A DNA stretch of 64,000 bases from Cellvibrio zantedeschiae (GTDB lineage: Bacteria; Pseudomonadota; Gammaproteobacteria; Pseudomonadales; Cellvibrionaceae), in the NCBI RefSeq assembly GCF_014652535.1, contig NZ_BMYZ01000004.1:138844-202843 (forward strand). The letters run 5' to 3'. Below are positions 44,599 to 54,205 of this stretch, one piece after another. The position numbers and the translations under genes are program-made. Position 1 is the stretch's first letter; every line of letters begins with the position of its first letter. The notes below the pieces were generated by a model that was not told where the DNA came from, did not search any database, and saw only the letters and a list, made by a program, of their open reading frames with translations.

Positions 44599-46242
44599 TT
44601 ATGACTTTTTAATCAGAGCGGCTATTCCCAATCCGATAAGAATAATACTGGTGGCAGTGAAATTGAGGTGATGGAGATAGGTGCCAACCGCTTCGTAAAT
44701 TACCGGATGCGCCAGCGCAATTGCGGCTACTAATAAACTGCCTGCTACCCAATAGCGGCGTGTGGATTGTGCAGTGCGCTTTTGCAATTGCTGTGCGGCC
44801 TTATGTAATTCTGGTGCGAGCTGACCGATATTTTGCAGTTGTTGCAAGCCGTTAAAAATGAGCTGTGGCACTTGTGGAAATTTTTCCATCCAGTCTGGGC
44901 CGTAACGCTTGAGTTCGCTCCACAATGTTTTGGGGTGAAAACGCTTTTTCAACCAGCGCTCCAGGAAAGGGTGCGCAGTTGTCCATAAATCCAGATCGGG
45001 GTACAGCTGGCGCCCCAGGCCTTCAATGTTAAGAAGTGTTTTTTGCAATAAGACAAGTTGTGGTTGCACTTCCATATCAAAGCGGCGTGCAGTCCGAAAT
45101 AAATTCAATAAGACGTGGCCGAAGGAAATATCTTTTAATGGCTTTTCAAAAATCGGTTCGCATACGGTGCGAATGGCGGATTCAAATTCATCTACCCTGA
45201 CATGTGCGGGAACCCAGCCGCTTTGTACGTGAAGCTCGGCGACCTGACGATAATCACGGCGGAACATGGCGAGCAAATTGCGCGCTAAATAATATTGGTT
45301 TTCGCGGGTAAGCGAACCCACAATCGCCATATCAACAGCCATGTATTGTGGGAGTTCCGGATGCTCGCGCGAAACAAAAATATTCCCGGGGTGCATATCA
45401 GCATGGAAGAAGTTGTGATCAAACACTTGCGTAAAAAATATTTCTACTCCGCGCTCGGCCAATCTTTTCATATTGGTATTTTGCGCTTTAAGTTCATCAA
45501 TATTGGTAACGGGAATGCCGTGAATACGTTCCATTACCATGACATTGCTGCGTGTGTATTCCCAATAAACTTCCGGAACATAGAGTAACGACGAGTTGGC
45601 GAAATTACGACGCAGCTGTGATGCGTTAGCCGCTTCTTTTTGCAGGTTTAATTCATCGAAAATGGTGTTGCGGTAATCTTCTACAATTTCAACGGGGCGC
45701 AAACGGCGACCATCAGTACTGTATTTTTCCAAAAGTTGTGCGAGCTTTAGTAAAAGTGCAACATCTTGCGCGATGATATTTTCAATATTAGGTCGAATAG
45801 CTTTAATCACTACCGCTTTGCCATTTTTTAAAGTGGCAGTGTGGACTTGCGCTACAGATGCTGAGGCCAATGGCTCGTGATCGTAGTCGTTAAAGATGTC
45901 GTCAACTGATGCGCCCAAAGCGCTTTCCACAATGCTGCGGAATTCGTCGTTGGGGAAAGGAGCCACACTGTCTTGTAAATAATTTAATTCTGCAACTATA
46001 TCGTCGGGCACTAAATCCGGGCGGGTGGAAAGTAACTGGCCGAATTTTACAAAAATGGGCCCCAGCTCCTCGCAAGCGCGGCGTAGCCTTTCACCACGAC
46101 TTAATCTGGCGGCGGGGAAAAGTGCGCACGGAGATAACAGCAACCTGGCGCGTAAGGGCAGATGCTGTTTGGGAATGAGTTCATCCAATCGATAACGCGA
46201 GAAGATGCGGATAATGGTTAGGAAGCGAAAAAAAACGGTCAC
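44599..46242 (-). CDS. ubiB: Ubiquinone biosynthesis kinase-like protein UbiB
   Basis: The product is 547 aa (E. coli 546). It is an atypical protein-kinase-like ATPase needed for ubiquinone synthesis. The KxGQ motif is in [18 protein letters not shown], the Ala-rich nucleotide loop in [13 protein letters not shown], and the catalytic region in [14 protein letters not shown]. Two C-terminal membrane helices (about residues 500-545) anchor it. It is the last gene of ubiE-ubiJ-ubiB, 10 bases after ubiJ. The region 44433-44598 holds an imperfect ACGCCTGA/TCAGGCGT inverted repeat and no gene. Confidence 0.96.
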   Translation of the reverse strand: MTVFFRFLTIIRIFSRYRLDELIPKQHLPLRARLLLSPCALFPAARLSRGERLRRACEELGPIFVKFGQLLSTRPDLVPDDIVAELNYLQDSVAPFPNDEFRSIVESALGASVDDIFNDYDHEPLASASVAQVHTATLKNGKAVVIKAIRPNIENIIAQDVALLLKLAQLLEKYSTDGRRLRPVEIVEDYRNTIFDELNLQKEAANASQLRRNFANSSLLYVPEVYWEYTRSNVMVMERIHGIPVTNIDELKAQNTNMKRLAERGVEIFFTQVFDHNFFHADMHPGNIFVSREHPELPQYMAVDMAIVGSLTRENQYYLARNLLAMFRRDYRQVAELHVQSGWVPAHVRVDEFESAIRTVCEPIFEKPLKDISFGHVLLNLFRTARRFDMEVQPQLVLLQKTLLNIEGLGRQLYPDLDLWTTAHPFLERWLKKRFHPKTLWSELKRYGPDWMEKFPQVPQLIFNGLQQLQNIGQLAPELHKAAQQLQKRTAQSTRRYWVAGSLLVAAIALAHPVIYEAVGTYLHHLNFTATSIILIGLGIAALIKKS

Positions 46243-46252
46243 AAATAAATTC

Positions 46253-46879
46253 CTATTGGGCGCCTTGGCGCTCTATGCGTGCGAGGATTTGCTCAATGCG
46301 CGCAGCTACGCGATCTGCACCTAATCGTAATTCGTCAACTTGTGCGTTAAAAAAAGCCAACTCCGGTTGATTGGGTAATATGCGCAATTCTTCAGTGAGA
46401 AACTCGCTCGTCAGTCGTTGGATATTAGCTGCGCGATCTTTCGCCCACGACATTTTCCCGCGAATTAATTCTGCACTTTGGTGGCCCACAATATCGCCGA
46501 AAACCTGGCTCAGCATTTCTTCCCAGTCAATCTCAAGATTTTTTAATATTCTTTGTAGTTCTGCGAGAAAATGAGTGCTGCCAAATATCTGAACACCTGT
46601 ATCTTTTAAATTCAGTCTGGCGCTTTTTGCCAGGCTGATTAATGCCGGTATTGTGCCTTGCAATTGCGTGGTGATCTCGCCTTCGTAATGGCCGCGCAAA
46701 TTAACGCCATCTTGAGTGGGTAGCACAAATAATTTGAAATCGGGCGAGATGAATTGTATGGCCAACACCTGCGGTGCCAGTTGTTCGAGCGCAATGCGCG
46801 AGGCTGGATCATAAGCGAGCGCTGAATTAATAATTTTTTCAGCGCTGGCAATTGCCGCAGTGCTAAGCATTGGGTCCAT
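46253..46879 (-). CDS. ubiJ: Ubiquinone biosynthesis accessory factor UbiJ
   Basis: The product is 208 aa. An SCP2-type lipid-binding domain (about residues 10-115) is followed by a helical C-terminus ending in an Arg/Gln/Leu-rich helix. UbiJ is thought to present ubiquinone intermediates to the Ubi enzyme complex. It lies between ubiE and ubiB, the usual order. The start could be either Met of MRMDPM (46885 or 46879); neither changes the reading. Confidence 0.92.
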   Translation of the reverse strand: MDPMLSTAAIASAEKIINSALAYDPASRIALEQLAPQVLAIQFISPDFKLFVLPTQDGVNLRGHYEGEITTQLQGTIPALISLAKSARLNLKDTGVQIFGSTHFLAELQRILKNLEIDWEEMLSQVFGDIVGHQSAELIRGKMSWAKDRAANIQRLTSEFLTEELRILPNQPELAFFNAQVDELRLGADRVAARIEQILARIERQGAQ

Positions 46880-46890
46880 ACGCAAATTCC

Positions 46891-47643
46891 TTAGGGCTTT
46901 ATGCCTTTATGAAGCGCGACAATACCGCCGGTCATGTTGCTGAATTCTGTATTCACAAAGCCTGCGTCTCGCATCATGCCTTTCAAGGTTTCCTGATCGG
47001 GATGCATACGGATGGATTCGGCTAAATAGCGATAACTATCGGCGTCATTGGTAATGAGCTTGCCCATTAGCGGCAGCAATTTAAATGAGTAGGTGTCGTA
47101 AACTTTTTCCAAGGCTGTGTGCTGTGGTTTTGAAAATTCCAGTACCAATAAACGGCCACCGGGCTTGAGTACTCGCAACATGGAGCGCAAAGCCAAATCC
47201 TTGTCGGTTACGTTGCGCAAACCAAACGCAATAGTAATGCAGTCAAAAGTATTATCGGGGAAAGGTAGATACTGCGCATCGGCTTGGGCAAATTGCAAAT
47301 TGCCAGCTACGCCACGGTCTATCAAACGATCACGACCAACATTGAGCATTGAGGCATTAATGTCCGCGAGAATCACCTGACCATCTTTGCCCACCAATTT
47401 TGAAAATTGATAACTTAAGTCACCGGTACCGCCAGCAATGTCCAACACTTTATGGCCAGCACGAACGCCGGAAGCTTCAATGGTAAAACGCTTCCACAAA
47501 CGGTGAATGCCGGCTGACATCAAGTCGTTCATCAAATCGTATTTGGCGGCTACCGAATGGAATACATCCGCAACGCGCTCAGCTTTTTTCTCAACGGCTA
47601 CTTGCTCAAATCCGAAATGCGTTGTTTTTTGGTCGTTCGTCAT
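46891..47643 (-). CDS. ubiE: Ubiquinone/menaquinone C-methyltransferase UbiE
   Basis: The product is 250 aa (E. coli 251). It is an SAM-dependent methylase with motif [16 protein letters not shown], the family signature [19 protein letters not shown], and a second signature [17 protein letters not shown]. It methylates the demethoxy-quinol ring. I start at MTNDQK (47643), after AAGGCGG about 9 bases upstream; the 13-residue extension overlaps the divergent promoter region. First gene of the ubi operon. Confidence 0.96.
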   Translation of the reverse strand: MTNDQKTTHFGFEQVAVEKKAERVADVFHSVAAKYDLMNDLMSAGIHRLWKRFTIEASGVRAGHKVLDIAGGTGDLSYQFSKLVGKDGQVILADINASMLNVGRDRLIDRGVAGNLQFAQADAQYLPFPDNTFDCITIAFGLRNVTDKDLALRSMLRVLKPGGRLLVLEFSKPQHTALEKVYDTYSFKLLPLMGKLITNDADSYRYLAESIRMHPDQETLKGMMRDAGFVNTEFSNMTGGIVALHKGIKP

Positions 47644-47727
47644 AAAAAAGGCCGCCTTAAAAATGTGGCGGCTATTGTACAATGCCCGCCTAATACACCC
47701 AATATAAAAGTCGGGAGAAATGAATTA

Positions 47728-48243
47728 ATGCGTATTTCCTACGCAATAGCACCCTTTAGCCTTATCTTGGCGTTGATTTGTGCGCAACCAAGCCTCGCCC
47801 AACCGGGCGGGACTTTAAAAGACACCTTAAAGCCATTCACTACCGATGGTTGCTCTGTCTGGATTGATGGTCCGCCCAAGGCTCCCTATTTATGGCGTCA
47901 TTGTTGTGTCGCACACGATATAGCTTATTGGCAGGGTGGTTCGCAGCAGTTGCGCGTGCAGGCCGATAAAGATTTGCAGGCTTGCATTGCGAAGTTGGCA
48001 GGCGATGGCATGGCCAATTACATGTATTTTTTTGTGAGCACGGGCGGCAGCCCTCTCTGGCTAACGCCTTATCGCTGGGGCTACGGTTGGAGTTATTTAG
48101 ATGCTGGAAAGCCGCGCGGTTATAAATTGCTGACGGCGGAAGAGCAAGCGCAAGTAGCTGCTCTTATGCCAAAAGCTGAAGAAACAATCGCAGAAGATGC
48201 GAAAAATCATCCTGCATCATCTACGACTTTATTGTTTAAATAA
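47728..48243 (+). CDS. Exported phospholipase A2-like protein
   Basis: The product is 171 aa. A signal peptide (cleavage after PSLA, about residue 24) precedes a small domain with the PLA2-type signature HCCVAHDIAYW (Cys59, Cys60, His63, Asp64). In secreted PLA2s the His-Asp pair of CCxxHDxCY is catalytic; here the last Cys is Ala. Enzyme activity is unproven and the assignment rests on this motif. GGGAG lies about 10 bases before ATG 47728. The gene is divergent from ubiE. Confidence 0.75.
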   Translation: MRISYAIAPFSLILALICAQPSLAQPGGTLKDTLKPFTTDGCSVWIDGPPKAPYLWRHCCVAHDIAYWQGGSQQLRVQADKDLQACIAKLAGDGMANYMYFFVSTGGSPLWLTPYRWGYGWSYLDAGKPRGYKLLTAEEQAQVAALMPKAEETIAEDAKNHPASSTTLLFK

Positions 48244-48271
48244 GTGTTATTTCAGAGTTAGCCAAGGATGG

Positions 48272-48757
48272 TTAAGACTGCTCGCGATGCAAATGGATTC
48301 TGGCCCGCCATTCACCCAAAGCCGCCAGCGCGCCCTGGAATTCACGCTCGATTAAATCTGCTTCGCGCTCGGTAATAACACCATCCATTAATGCTTCAGA
48401 AACAGCTTCAGCAACATCTCCCACCTGGCTCATCACCTTGCAAACGATTTGTGACAAATCGTCATTGCTGATTTTAGAGGGCTCAGGAACCAAAAACGCC
48501 GCCATACCGTGACGAGCCATAAGCGCATGCAATGGCAAGGTTGCATCCTTCACCCCTGCCTCCTGGCACAAGCTAATAATGTTCGACACTTCTTCAAACG
48601 ACGGGTAATGCGATGCAATGCCCGGCGCTAATTTATTGCGCAACACATTGGCAGACATGTTCAGGTTTTGCGCAAGCGCTTCAATGCCGCCGGGATAAGC
48701 GCGGGCAATTTTATAGAGAGCGTCGTGTTGGTTCATATCTGAGTAGCGGCGCGTCAT
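48272..48757 (-). CDS. CII-like phage regulatory family protein
   Basis: The product is 161 aa. The first 50 residues (MNQHDALYKIARAYPGGIEA, then NMSANVLRNKLAPG) match what I know of the phage regulatory CII family, a helix-turn-helix-type region. The rest is helical. No other phage gene is near, and such proteins occur as conserved chromosomal genes in Pseudomonas-like bacteria, so domestication is likely. An AGGA ribosome site supports ATG 48757. It converges with the PLA2-like gene. Confidence 0.7.
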   Translation of the reverse strand: MTRRYSDMNQHDALYKIARAYPGGIEALAQNLNMSANVLRNKLAPGIASHYPSFEEVSNIISLCQEAGVKDATLPLHALMARHGMAAFLVPEPSKISNDDLSQIVCKVMSQVGDVAEAVSEALMDGVITEREADLIEREFQGALAALGEWRARIHLHREQS

Positions 48758-48903
48758 GGTGATTATTCCTGTTTTTTACCGATGCGACTGAAGCAACTGC
48801 GACTTATGCTGCGTCAACAGATTGCGATTGGGGAATTGTAGCGAATCTGCAACGGATTTGTATCAGGGATTGAACGGATTTTTTTAACCATGAGGAGGAG
48901 TAA

Positions 48904-49713
48904 ATGAAAACAATCAAATTATTTGTTTATGCGTTAGTTGTATGCATGAGTTTTGTTAGTGTCGCCGAAGCTAAAGGCCGCAGCGGATCATTCAAAACCG
49001 GCTTTTCGTCACAGAAGCGTGCCGCGCCAAAACCGGCTCCTTCTACGTATCAGGCGCCTCCAACAAACACGCAAGCGAAAAATACGGCGTTCGGTTCTTT
49101 TGGGGCTTCGAATCCCAAGCTTGACCAAAAAGTTGCGAATGTTCCTCAGTCGCAAATGAGTAAAGATTTGAGTGCAACGGCTGCGCAGTCCAACGCGTTA
49201 AAAACAGCGGATGCACGCACCAAAACAAATGCGAACGGAATGAATAACGCAACCAACAGTGAAAGCGGTTGGTTTAGAAGTGGTAACCAAAATGCAACAA
49301 CGCAAAAGCCAAATGCAGTTGCCGGTGGTGCAACAAATTCGCAACCGACGCGTTACCAACCGGCGCCACAGCATAACAGTGGGCAGCAAAGTAGTGGGCT
49401 TTTGCCAGGGTTGATCGGTTTTATGATTGGAAATTCGCTGGCGCAGCAACATGCAAATACGGCGCATGTGCAACAGCCGAATCAAAATGCAGGAACTGAT
49501 ACTGGCGCAATAAATTCGACAACGGCTGATGGAGTTGCAATTCAACCGACACAAGATGTACCTGTTGTTGAAACAGAATCTTTTTTTGTAAAGCTACTGC
49601 GCTTTGCATTGTGGATAGCAATGATCAGTGGAGTGGTTTGGTTGGTGAGAAAATTTATGAATTTTCGCAGCCGCAATTTGCATCAAGCAGCAAACTATAG
49701 CTTAAGGAGTTAA
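48904..49713 (+). CDS. Exported low-complexity protein with C-terminal membrane helix
   Basis: The product is 269 aa. A signal peptide (cleavage after VAEA, residue 23) is followed by a Gln/Asn/Thr/Ala-rich, positively charged disordered region. A short Gly-rich hydrophobic patch lies at about residues 164-177 (GLLPGLIGFMIGN), and one membrane helix at about 228-246 (LLRFALWIAMISGVVWLVRK). No known domain is recognised. The DUF2491 gene starts two bases after its stop, so it belongs to the yjfK/yjfJ-type stress cluster. Confidence 0.75.
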   Translation: MKTIKLFVYALVVCMSFVSVAEAKGRSGSFKTGFSSQKRAAPKPAPSTYQAPPTNTQAKNTAFGSFGASNPKLDQKVANVPQSQMSKDLSATAAQSNALKTADARTKTNANGMNNATNSESGWFRSGNQNATTQKPNAVAGGATNSQPTRYQPAPQHNSGQQSSGLLPGLIGFMIGNSLAQQHANTAHVQQPNQNAGTDTGAINSTTADGVAIQPTQDVPVVETESFFVKLLRFALWIAMISGVVWLVRKFMNFRSRNLHQAANYSLRS

Positions 49714-49715
49714 TC

Positions 49716-50498
49716 ATGAGTTGGAAAAGTGCAGTGAGCTACGCAAAGGATATCGCAGAAAAGCACGGTTTCGGAGGCGAGAGCGCGCAAGATGAAGATT
49801 TGCCTTTGGGCGCGCGTATAGGTGGATTTATTCGTTTGCAAAAATCGCCATTTATTCGCGCTGTATCAGAAGGCTCTTTAATCGATATGCCGACTGACGC
49901 GCAGAGCGTAGTTAAAGCGATTAGCCGAGTGAAGTTAAATTTATCTGGAAGTTTGTATCGCTACTATCTGCAAACGGGTGACACAAACGAAAAAGAAATT
50001 TTTCTACAAGTATATGTCGATGAGTTGGGGCAGGTAAGTGAAGCAATTTATTGCACACAGCTGACGCGTTTGATTCCGGAAACCGATGAAGACCAACAAA
50101 TATTTATGGGCTTGGCGGGCTACGGTCTGGGCGATAAGCGCTATAGCTTGTGGCGTTTTCAGTTGGAAGAGCTGGGTTACGTAGAATCTGATTTGCAAGT
50201 GATTTTTGGCGGCGATGAAACGATTGATTACAGCCGCGATGCTGGCGATATAGATCAGGAATTTATCGTGCCCTTCACAGGTTCAGAGGTGCGTTTGGAT
50301 GACGCCAAAGGGCAGCAGGGATTGCAACAGGAAATTTACTTTATGCCATATAAGCGGGAGGTGAAAGGACATACCGAATATTTATTCATTACAACTGAAT
50401 TAGTAAAAAGCAAAAACGGCGATGCCAGCCAGCGTGAGATTCACGTGGATTTTATGGTGGGCATTCCTGTAGAGCTTGAGCGCTTAGTCATTCAATAG
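49716..50498 (+). CDS. DUF2491 protein, YjfK-like
   Basis: The product is 260 aa, soluble. The N-terminal LPLGARIGGFIRLQKSPF and the internal GLAGYGLGDKRYSLWRFQLE are typical of the DUF2491 family (E. coli YjfK). The function is not established; the family co-occurs with PspA-like YjfJ and membrane-stress genes. AAGGAG lies 6 bases before the ATG. The PspA-like gene follows 47 bases later. Confidence 0.82.
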   Translation: MSWKSAVSYAKDIAEKHGFGGESAQDEDLPLGARIGGFIRLQKSPFIRAVSEGSLIDMPTDAQSVVKAISRVKLNLSGSLYRYYLQTGDTNEKEIFLQVYVDELGQVSEAIYCTQLTRLIPETDEDQQIFMGLAGYGLGDKRYSLWRFQLEELGYVESDLQVIFGGDETIDYSRDAGDIDQEFIVPFTGSEVRLDDAKGQQGLQQEIYFMPYKREVKGHTEYLFITTELVKSKNGDASQREIHVDFMVGIPVELERLVIQ

Positions 50499-50545
50499 TG
50501 AATTTCATTAGTTTAAGCACATAAATTTATTTCGAGGAATTGATC

Positions 50546-51319
50546 ATGAGTAATTTAAAAGGTTGGAATTTAACAGCACGTTTAATCTCAAAACATTTTG
50601 GTGTTTTGGGCGATAAAATTTCCGAAGCCATAGCTAACTTCGACCCCGAAACCGCCACCGAAGCAGATCGCGATAATTTGGCCGATACTTTGCGCCAAAC
50701 CGCACAAAAATTAGCAGCAGCGCGTAGTTCTTTTGAAAAAGAGCGCCAGGATGTAGCAAAGCTACGCACACTTATCGAAAACGATGAAAAAGCGTTTGAT
50801 GTGCTCGCTACCCGTTTGCAAAGCGGGGCGATTACAGAAGCAACAGTAAACCTGTTTTGCGATGAGTTGGAAGCTAACAAAGCTCGCTTGCCTATTGAGC
50901 AGCAAGAGGAAGCCGACGCTCAGGAATATATGAATGAGTTGCAAAAAATAGTTGATGCGCTTTCGCAACAATTGGCCGAGTTTGACGCTCAAGCGAAAAA
51001 GGCGTTAAAGTCGCTCGCTGCTGCCCACGCACAACGCGATTTGCAAGAGCTGCGCGCTTCACGTCAACAGCAATTGTCAGAATTGGGTGGTTTAAAAACG
51101 AAATCGTCAGCGCTGGATGCTTTGACTCGTCGTGCACAAAAAGTAGCAAACGATGCCGAAGGTTTAAAAATTATTGCAGATATCAATCAAAAACCGCGGG
51201 ATCAACAAGCAGAGCTGGATGCAATCCGTAAATCGGTAGCAGAACCAGAAACTGCAGGTGAAACAGCGTTGGAAAGATTGAGACGCTTGTCGGGCAAGGT
51301 AGAGACGCAAGTCGCATAA
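50546..51319 (+). CDS. PspA/IM30-like coiled-coil protein, YjfJ-type
   Basis: The product is 257 aa, nearly all alpha-helical with long Ala/Glu/Gln/Lys heptad-like stretches and no membrane segment. This resembles YjfJ, a PspA/IM30 (ESCRT-III-like) relative. Such proteins coat and stabilise stressed inner membranes. GAGGAA precedes ATG 50546; a TTG 6 bases upstream is rejected. It is the last gene of the cluster and is followed by a hairpin terminator. Confidence 0.8.
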   Translation: MSNLKGWNLTARLISKHFGVLGDKISEAIANFDPETATEADRDNLADTLRQTAQKLAAARSSFEKERQDVAKLRTLIENDEKAFDVLATRLQSGAITEATVNLFCDELEANKARLPIEQQEEADAQEYMNELQKIVDALSQQLAEFDAQAKKALKSLAAAHAQRDLQELRASRQQQLSELGGLKTKSSALDALTRRAQKVANDAEGLKIIADINQKPRDQQAELDAIRKSVAEPETAGETALERLRRLSGKVETQVA

Positions 51320-51340
51320 TCAAGACCTAATTATGCAATT

Positions 51341-51378
51341 ATATCCCCGTTGCCCATTGGGTCGCGGGGATATTTAAT
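51341..51378 (+). terminator. Terminator of the yjf-type cluster, shared with alkA 3' end
   Basis: The stem ATATCCCCG / CGGGGATAT (51341-51349 and 51365-51373) is followed by TTAATT. It overlaps the alkA stop on the opposite strand, so it may serve both convergent transcripts. Confidence 0.65.
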
Positions 51379-52264
51379 TCTGTTTATGCATTTCCCATAA
51401 GTGCGCTGCAACTAGAGCGCGCCAGGGCGAAAAATCCAGCAGCCATTGTTGAGTTTCCTTTTCTGAGATTTTATCGTTCGCACCTAATAAAGTTTGCAAG
51501 CTTCTTCGCACGGCGACATCGCCGTGTAGTGATCCATCAAGCCAGCCGAGGCCGCGCAGTAAAGCATAATTGATGGTCCAAGGGCCTATGCCGCGTATTT
51601 GCATAAGTTGATCGGATAATTGAGCAACGGATTCTGTGTTCGGCTTTAGATTGTTTAAATCTATCTTCTGCGCAACAAGATGATTGCTTAACATTAATAT
51701 TGTGTTGGCTTTGGCCTTTGAAAAACCTGCGGATCGAAGTTGTTCTTCAGTTATGTTTATTACGCAGTATTCATCGGGGTAGCACCACAAGCCAGACGCC
51801 TGTTGTATTCCGGCAAGCTTAATAAATCGGCGACGAATGCTAATAGCCGCGCTTAAGCTAATTTGTTGACCAATGATTGCCCAGGCTATAGCTTCGTAAG
51901 GTGTGGAGGTTACTGCGACACGCAAACCCGGATTTTTCTTAATCAGCAATCCAAGTCGTGGGTGGTCTGAAAATTTTGCTTCAAATTCTTTAACATTTTG
52001 CTGTAAGCCCAACATACGCTCTATGCTGGCTTGAAATTTTTCCAGCTCAAAATTTAGTGTGTTGGTTGTATTCAACTTAATGTCAGCACGATTTTTCTGG
52101 AAGTTGATTTGCAATTTTGCCGGCTGGCCTTGCCACATAATTCCCTTAATCAAACTTTTGTTCTGTACTTGTTCGGCAATCATTTGCGAATCGCGTTGGT
52201 GAAACGCAAGAAAATCGGCGCAGCGATAATTGTGTGGAATTTTTATGCTGAAAGCATGGTTCAT
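51374..52264 (-). CDS. alkA: DNA-3-methyladenine glycosylase II (AlkA-like)
   Basis: The product is 296 aa. An AlkA N-terminal domain precedes the HhH-GPD fold: the hairpin LMQIRGIGPWTINYALLRG and the catalytic Asp in LHGDVAVRRSLQ, then FSPWRALVAAHLW. It excises a broad range of alkylated bases. The ATG overlaps the ada stop (ATGA), so the two are translationally coupled as one adaptive-response operon. Confidence 0.93.
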   Translation of the reverse strand: MNHAFSIKIPHNYRCADFLAFHQRDSQMIAEQVQNKSLIKGIMWQGQPAKLQINFQKNRADIKLNTTNTLNFELEKFQASIERMLGLQQNVKEFEAKFSDHPRLGLLIKKNPGLRVAVTSTPYEAIAWAIIGQQISLSAAISIRRRFIKLAGIQQASGLWCYPDEYCVINITEEQLRSAGFSKAKANTILMLSNHLVAQKIDLNNLKPNTESVAQLSDQLMQIRGIGPWTINYALLRGLGWLDGSLHGDVAVRRSLQTLLGANDKISEKETQQWLLDFSPWRALVAAHLWEMHKQN

Positions 52265-53334
52265 GATGGGCGCTCAAGTTCCAATAATTTACGCTTGCGC
52301 TCTACACCCCAGCGATAACCGGATAGGTCGCCATTGTTGCGCACTATGCGGTGACAGGGAATTGCTACGGCTAATACATTAGCTGCACAAGCACTAGCCA
52401 CTGCTCGTGATGCTTTAGGTGAGCCTATAAGCATAGCTAATTCGCTATAGCTGAGTGTTTGGCCGGGCGCAATTTTTTGCAGGGCTTGCCATACTTTTTG
52501 TTGGAAGACAGTTCCGCGAATGTCCAAAGGTAAATCAAAATTTGCACGGGGTTGTTCAATAAATCCTATCACTTGCGCAACTGTAGCTTCGTAATTTTTA
52601 TCGCCGCCAATTAATCTTGCATGTGCAAATTGTGTTTGCAGCTCCTGTAGCAAAACATCGGGATCATCGCCCAAGGCAATTGCACAAATGCCACGTTCAC
52701 TTTGTGCGACCAAAACCGAACCCAAAGAGCATTCGCCAAGCGCAAAATAAATTTCGGTGGCCAATCCGCCGGCTTTATATTGTTTAGGATTCATGCCCAA
52801 TAATTGTTTGGATTCTGCATAAAAGCTACTGTTGGAATTGTAACCTGCTGTAAAGAGCGCATCGGTAACTCTAGTGTTTGGTGTGAGTGATTTGCGCATG
52901 CGCGCTATTCTATTGACGCGAGCATATGCTTTTGGTGTGACACCTGTGATGCGTTTAAATAATTTATGTAAATGATAGGGGCTGAGGCCCGCGCGTTCAC
53001 TTAAGTCTGCAAGGCTTGGCTCTAGCTCTCCGCTCACTATAAAGCGGCAAAGGTCCACGATCATTTGCTGTTGTTGTTTGTGGAACGACTGTTGGTCTGG
53101 CTTGCAGCGCTGGCAGGGGCGAAACCCTGCCTCTATGGCTTCTTTGTTGTTGGAAAAAAATAAAACATTTTGGAATTTTGCATGACGTGAGGGGCAGCTT
53201 GGCAAGCAAAAAATACCCGTGGTTTTTACCGCATACACAAAGCTGCCATCAGCCTGGTTATCGCGCGCCATTACTGCTGCCCAGCGCGAATCCACAATAG
53301 TGGTGGTGCCATTTTTACTGCTTGATGTAGTCAT
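52261..53334 (-). CDS. ada: Bifunctional Ada: methylphosphotriester sensor/activator and O6-methylguanine methyltransferase
   Basis: The product is 357 aa from ATG 53334 (E. coli Ada 354). The N-terminal zinc-binding sensor has Cys in GIFCLPSCPSRH and GFRPCQRCKP; the first is the methyl acceptor. An AraC-type HTH follows (ADLSERAGLSPYHLHKLFKR), then the methyltransferase domain with its acceptor Cys in AIPCHRIVRNNG. An ATG at 53361 is also in frame but lies where the transcript is expected to begin, given the Ada-box position. It is co-transcribed with alkA. Confidence 0.94.
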   Translation of the reverse strand: MTTSSSKNGTTTIVDSRWAAVMARDNQADGSFVYAVKTTGIFCLPSCPSRHAKFQNVLFFSNNKEAIEAGFRPCQRCKPDQQSFHKQQQQMIVDLCRFIVSGELEPSLADLSERAGLSPYHLHKLFKRITGVTPKAYARVNRIARMRKSLTPNTRVTDALFTAGYNSNSSFYAESKQLLGMNPKQYKAGGLATEIYFALGECSLGSVLVAQSERGICAIALGDDPDVLLQELQTQFAHARLIGGDKNYEATVAQVIGFIEQPRANFDLPLDIRGTVFQQKVWQALQKIAPGQTLSYSELAMLIGSPKASRAVASACAANVLAVAIPCHRIVRNNGDLSGYRWGVERKRKLLELERPS

Positions 53335-53403
53335 AGTTTCTACAGCTGGTAGTGAATGCATGGCTTACTTTAGCCTGTTTCAGCAATGGCAACATCCTGA
53401 ATC

Positions 53404-53416
53404 TTGCGGTTAAATT
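53404..53416 (-). promoter_or_regulatory. Ada box upstream of ada-alkA
   Basis: On the minus strand the site is AATTTAACCGCAA, that is AAT-N6-GCAA, the spacing described for the E. coli Ada operator. A TAAAGT -10-like hexamer lies at 53367-53372 on the same strand, giving a predicted start near 53360. It suggests methylated Ada activates its own operon. Confidence 0.5.
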
Positions 53417-53567
53417 CAGTTGCTATAAATATGTAGGGGAATGTTTTATTTTGGCATGCAAATGTTGAGAAATGCGCACCCGGCTTAATTCAGTTGTAGA
53501 ACTGTTAATATGGCGACATTGAACCAACCGTGTTTTTTAGTGATCTTGGCCCTAAAGGTGATGGCAA

Positions 53568-54194
53568 ATGAATAATAAATATATCGGGATAGTTTGCATG
53601 CTCGTGCTTTTATCCGGCTGTGCGACTATGAGTAAAGAAGAGTGTAAGCAAGCGGATTGGTATATAAAAGGTGTTGAAGACGCTACCAAAGGCTTTCCGC
53701 TGGATCGCGTTATTGAACATGGCAAGGCTTGTGCACGTATAAAAATAACTCCCGATATGAAGGAGTACCGCGAAGGGCACGCCAAGGGCGCGCGCTTATA
53801 TTGCGTGCCGGAAAAAGGCTACAGCGAGGGCAGGGATGGCGCTGCTTACAATGGCATTTGTCCGGTGGAGTTGGAACCAAAGTTTTTGCGCGCTTACCGT
53901 GATGGCCAGGAGCTCTACAGGATTCAACAAAACATGAATCGCATGCTCAATGAAATCAATGGCAACAATTCACAAATTGATAGCTATTACAACGAAATAT
54001 CACGCTTGAAATACGAGATAGTGAACAGTCGTGATGAAAATGATCGCCGCTACAAAATGCGCCGTATTGACGAGTTAGAGCAGGACATCCGCAATCTATC
54101 GCTCAATGCTGATCGCGCCGCGCGCGAATTGGAATTATTTAAAAATGATTACCGGGTGGTGGAGGATAAACATCGCCGCATGGGGTATCTATAG
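53568..54194 (+). CDS. DUF2799 lipoprotein
   Basis: The product is 208 aa. The lipobox LSGC (Cys18) follows a short hydrophobic leader. The DUF2799 core has ADWYIKGVEDATKGFPLDRV and a repeat-like series of GxxxG segments (YREGHAKGARLYC, YSEGRDGAAYNG, YRDGQELY). A C-terminal coiled coil of about 85 residues may contact peptidoglycan or a partner. The function is unknown. The symporter gene starts 11 bases later. Confidence 0.85.
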   Translation: MNNKYIGIVCMLVLLSGCATMSKEECKQADWYIKGVEDATKGFPLDRVIEHGKACARIKITPDMKEYREGHAKGARLYCVPEKGYSEGRDGAAYNGICPVELEPKFLRAYRDGQELYRIQQNMNRMLNEINGNNSQIDSYYNEISRLKYEIVNSRDENDRRYKMRRIDELEQDIRNLSLNADRAARELELFKNDYRVVEDKHRRMGYL

Positions 54195-54205
54195 CAGAGA
54201 ATTTT

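Noticed and set aside
48272-48757. CII-like gene as evidence of a prophage
   Set aside because: No integrase, structural, lysis or attachment-site features were found around it, so a domesticated chromosomal regulator is more likely.
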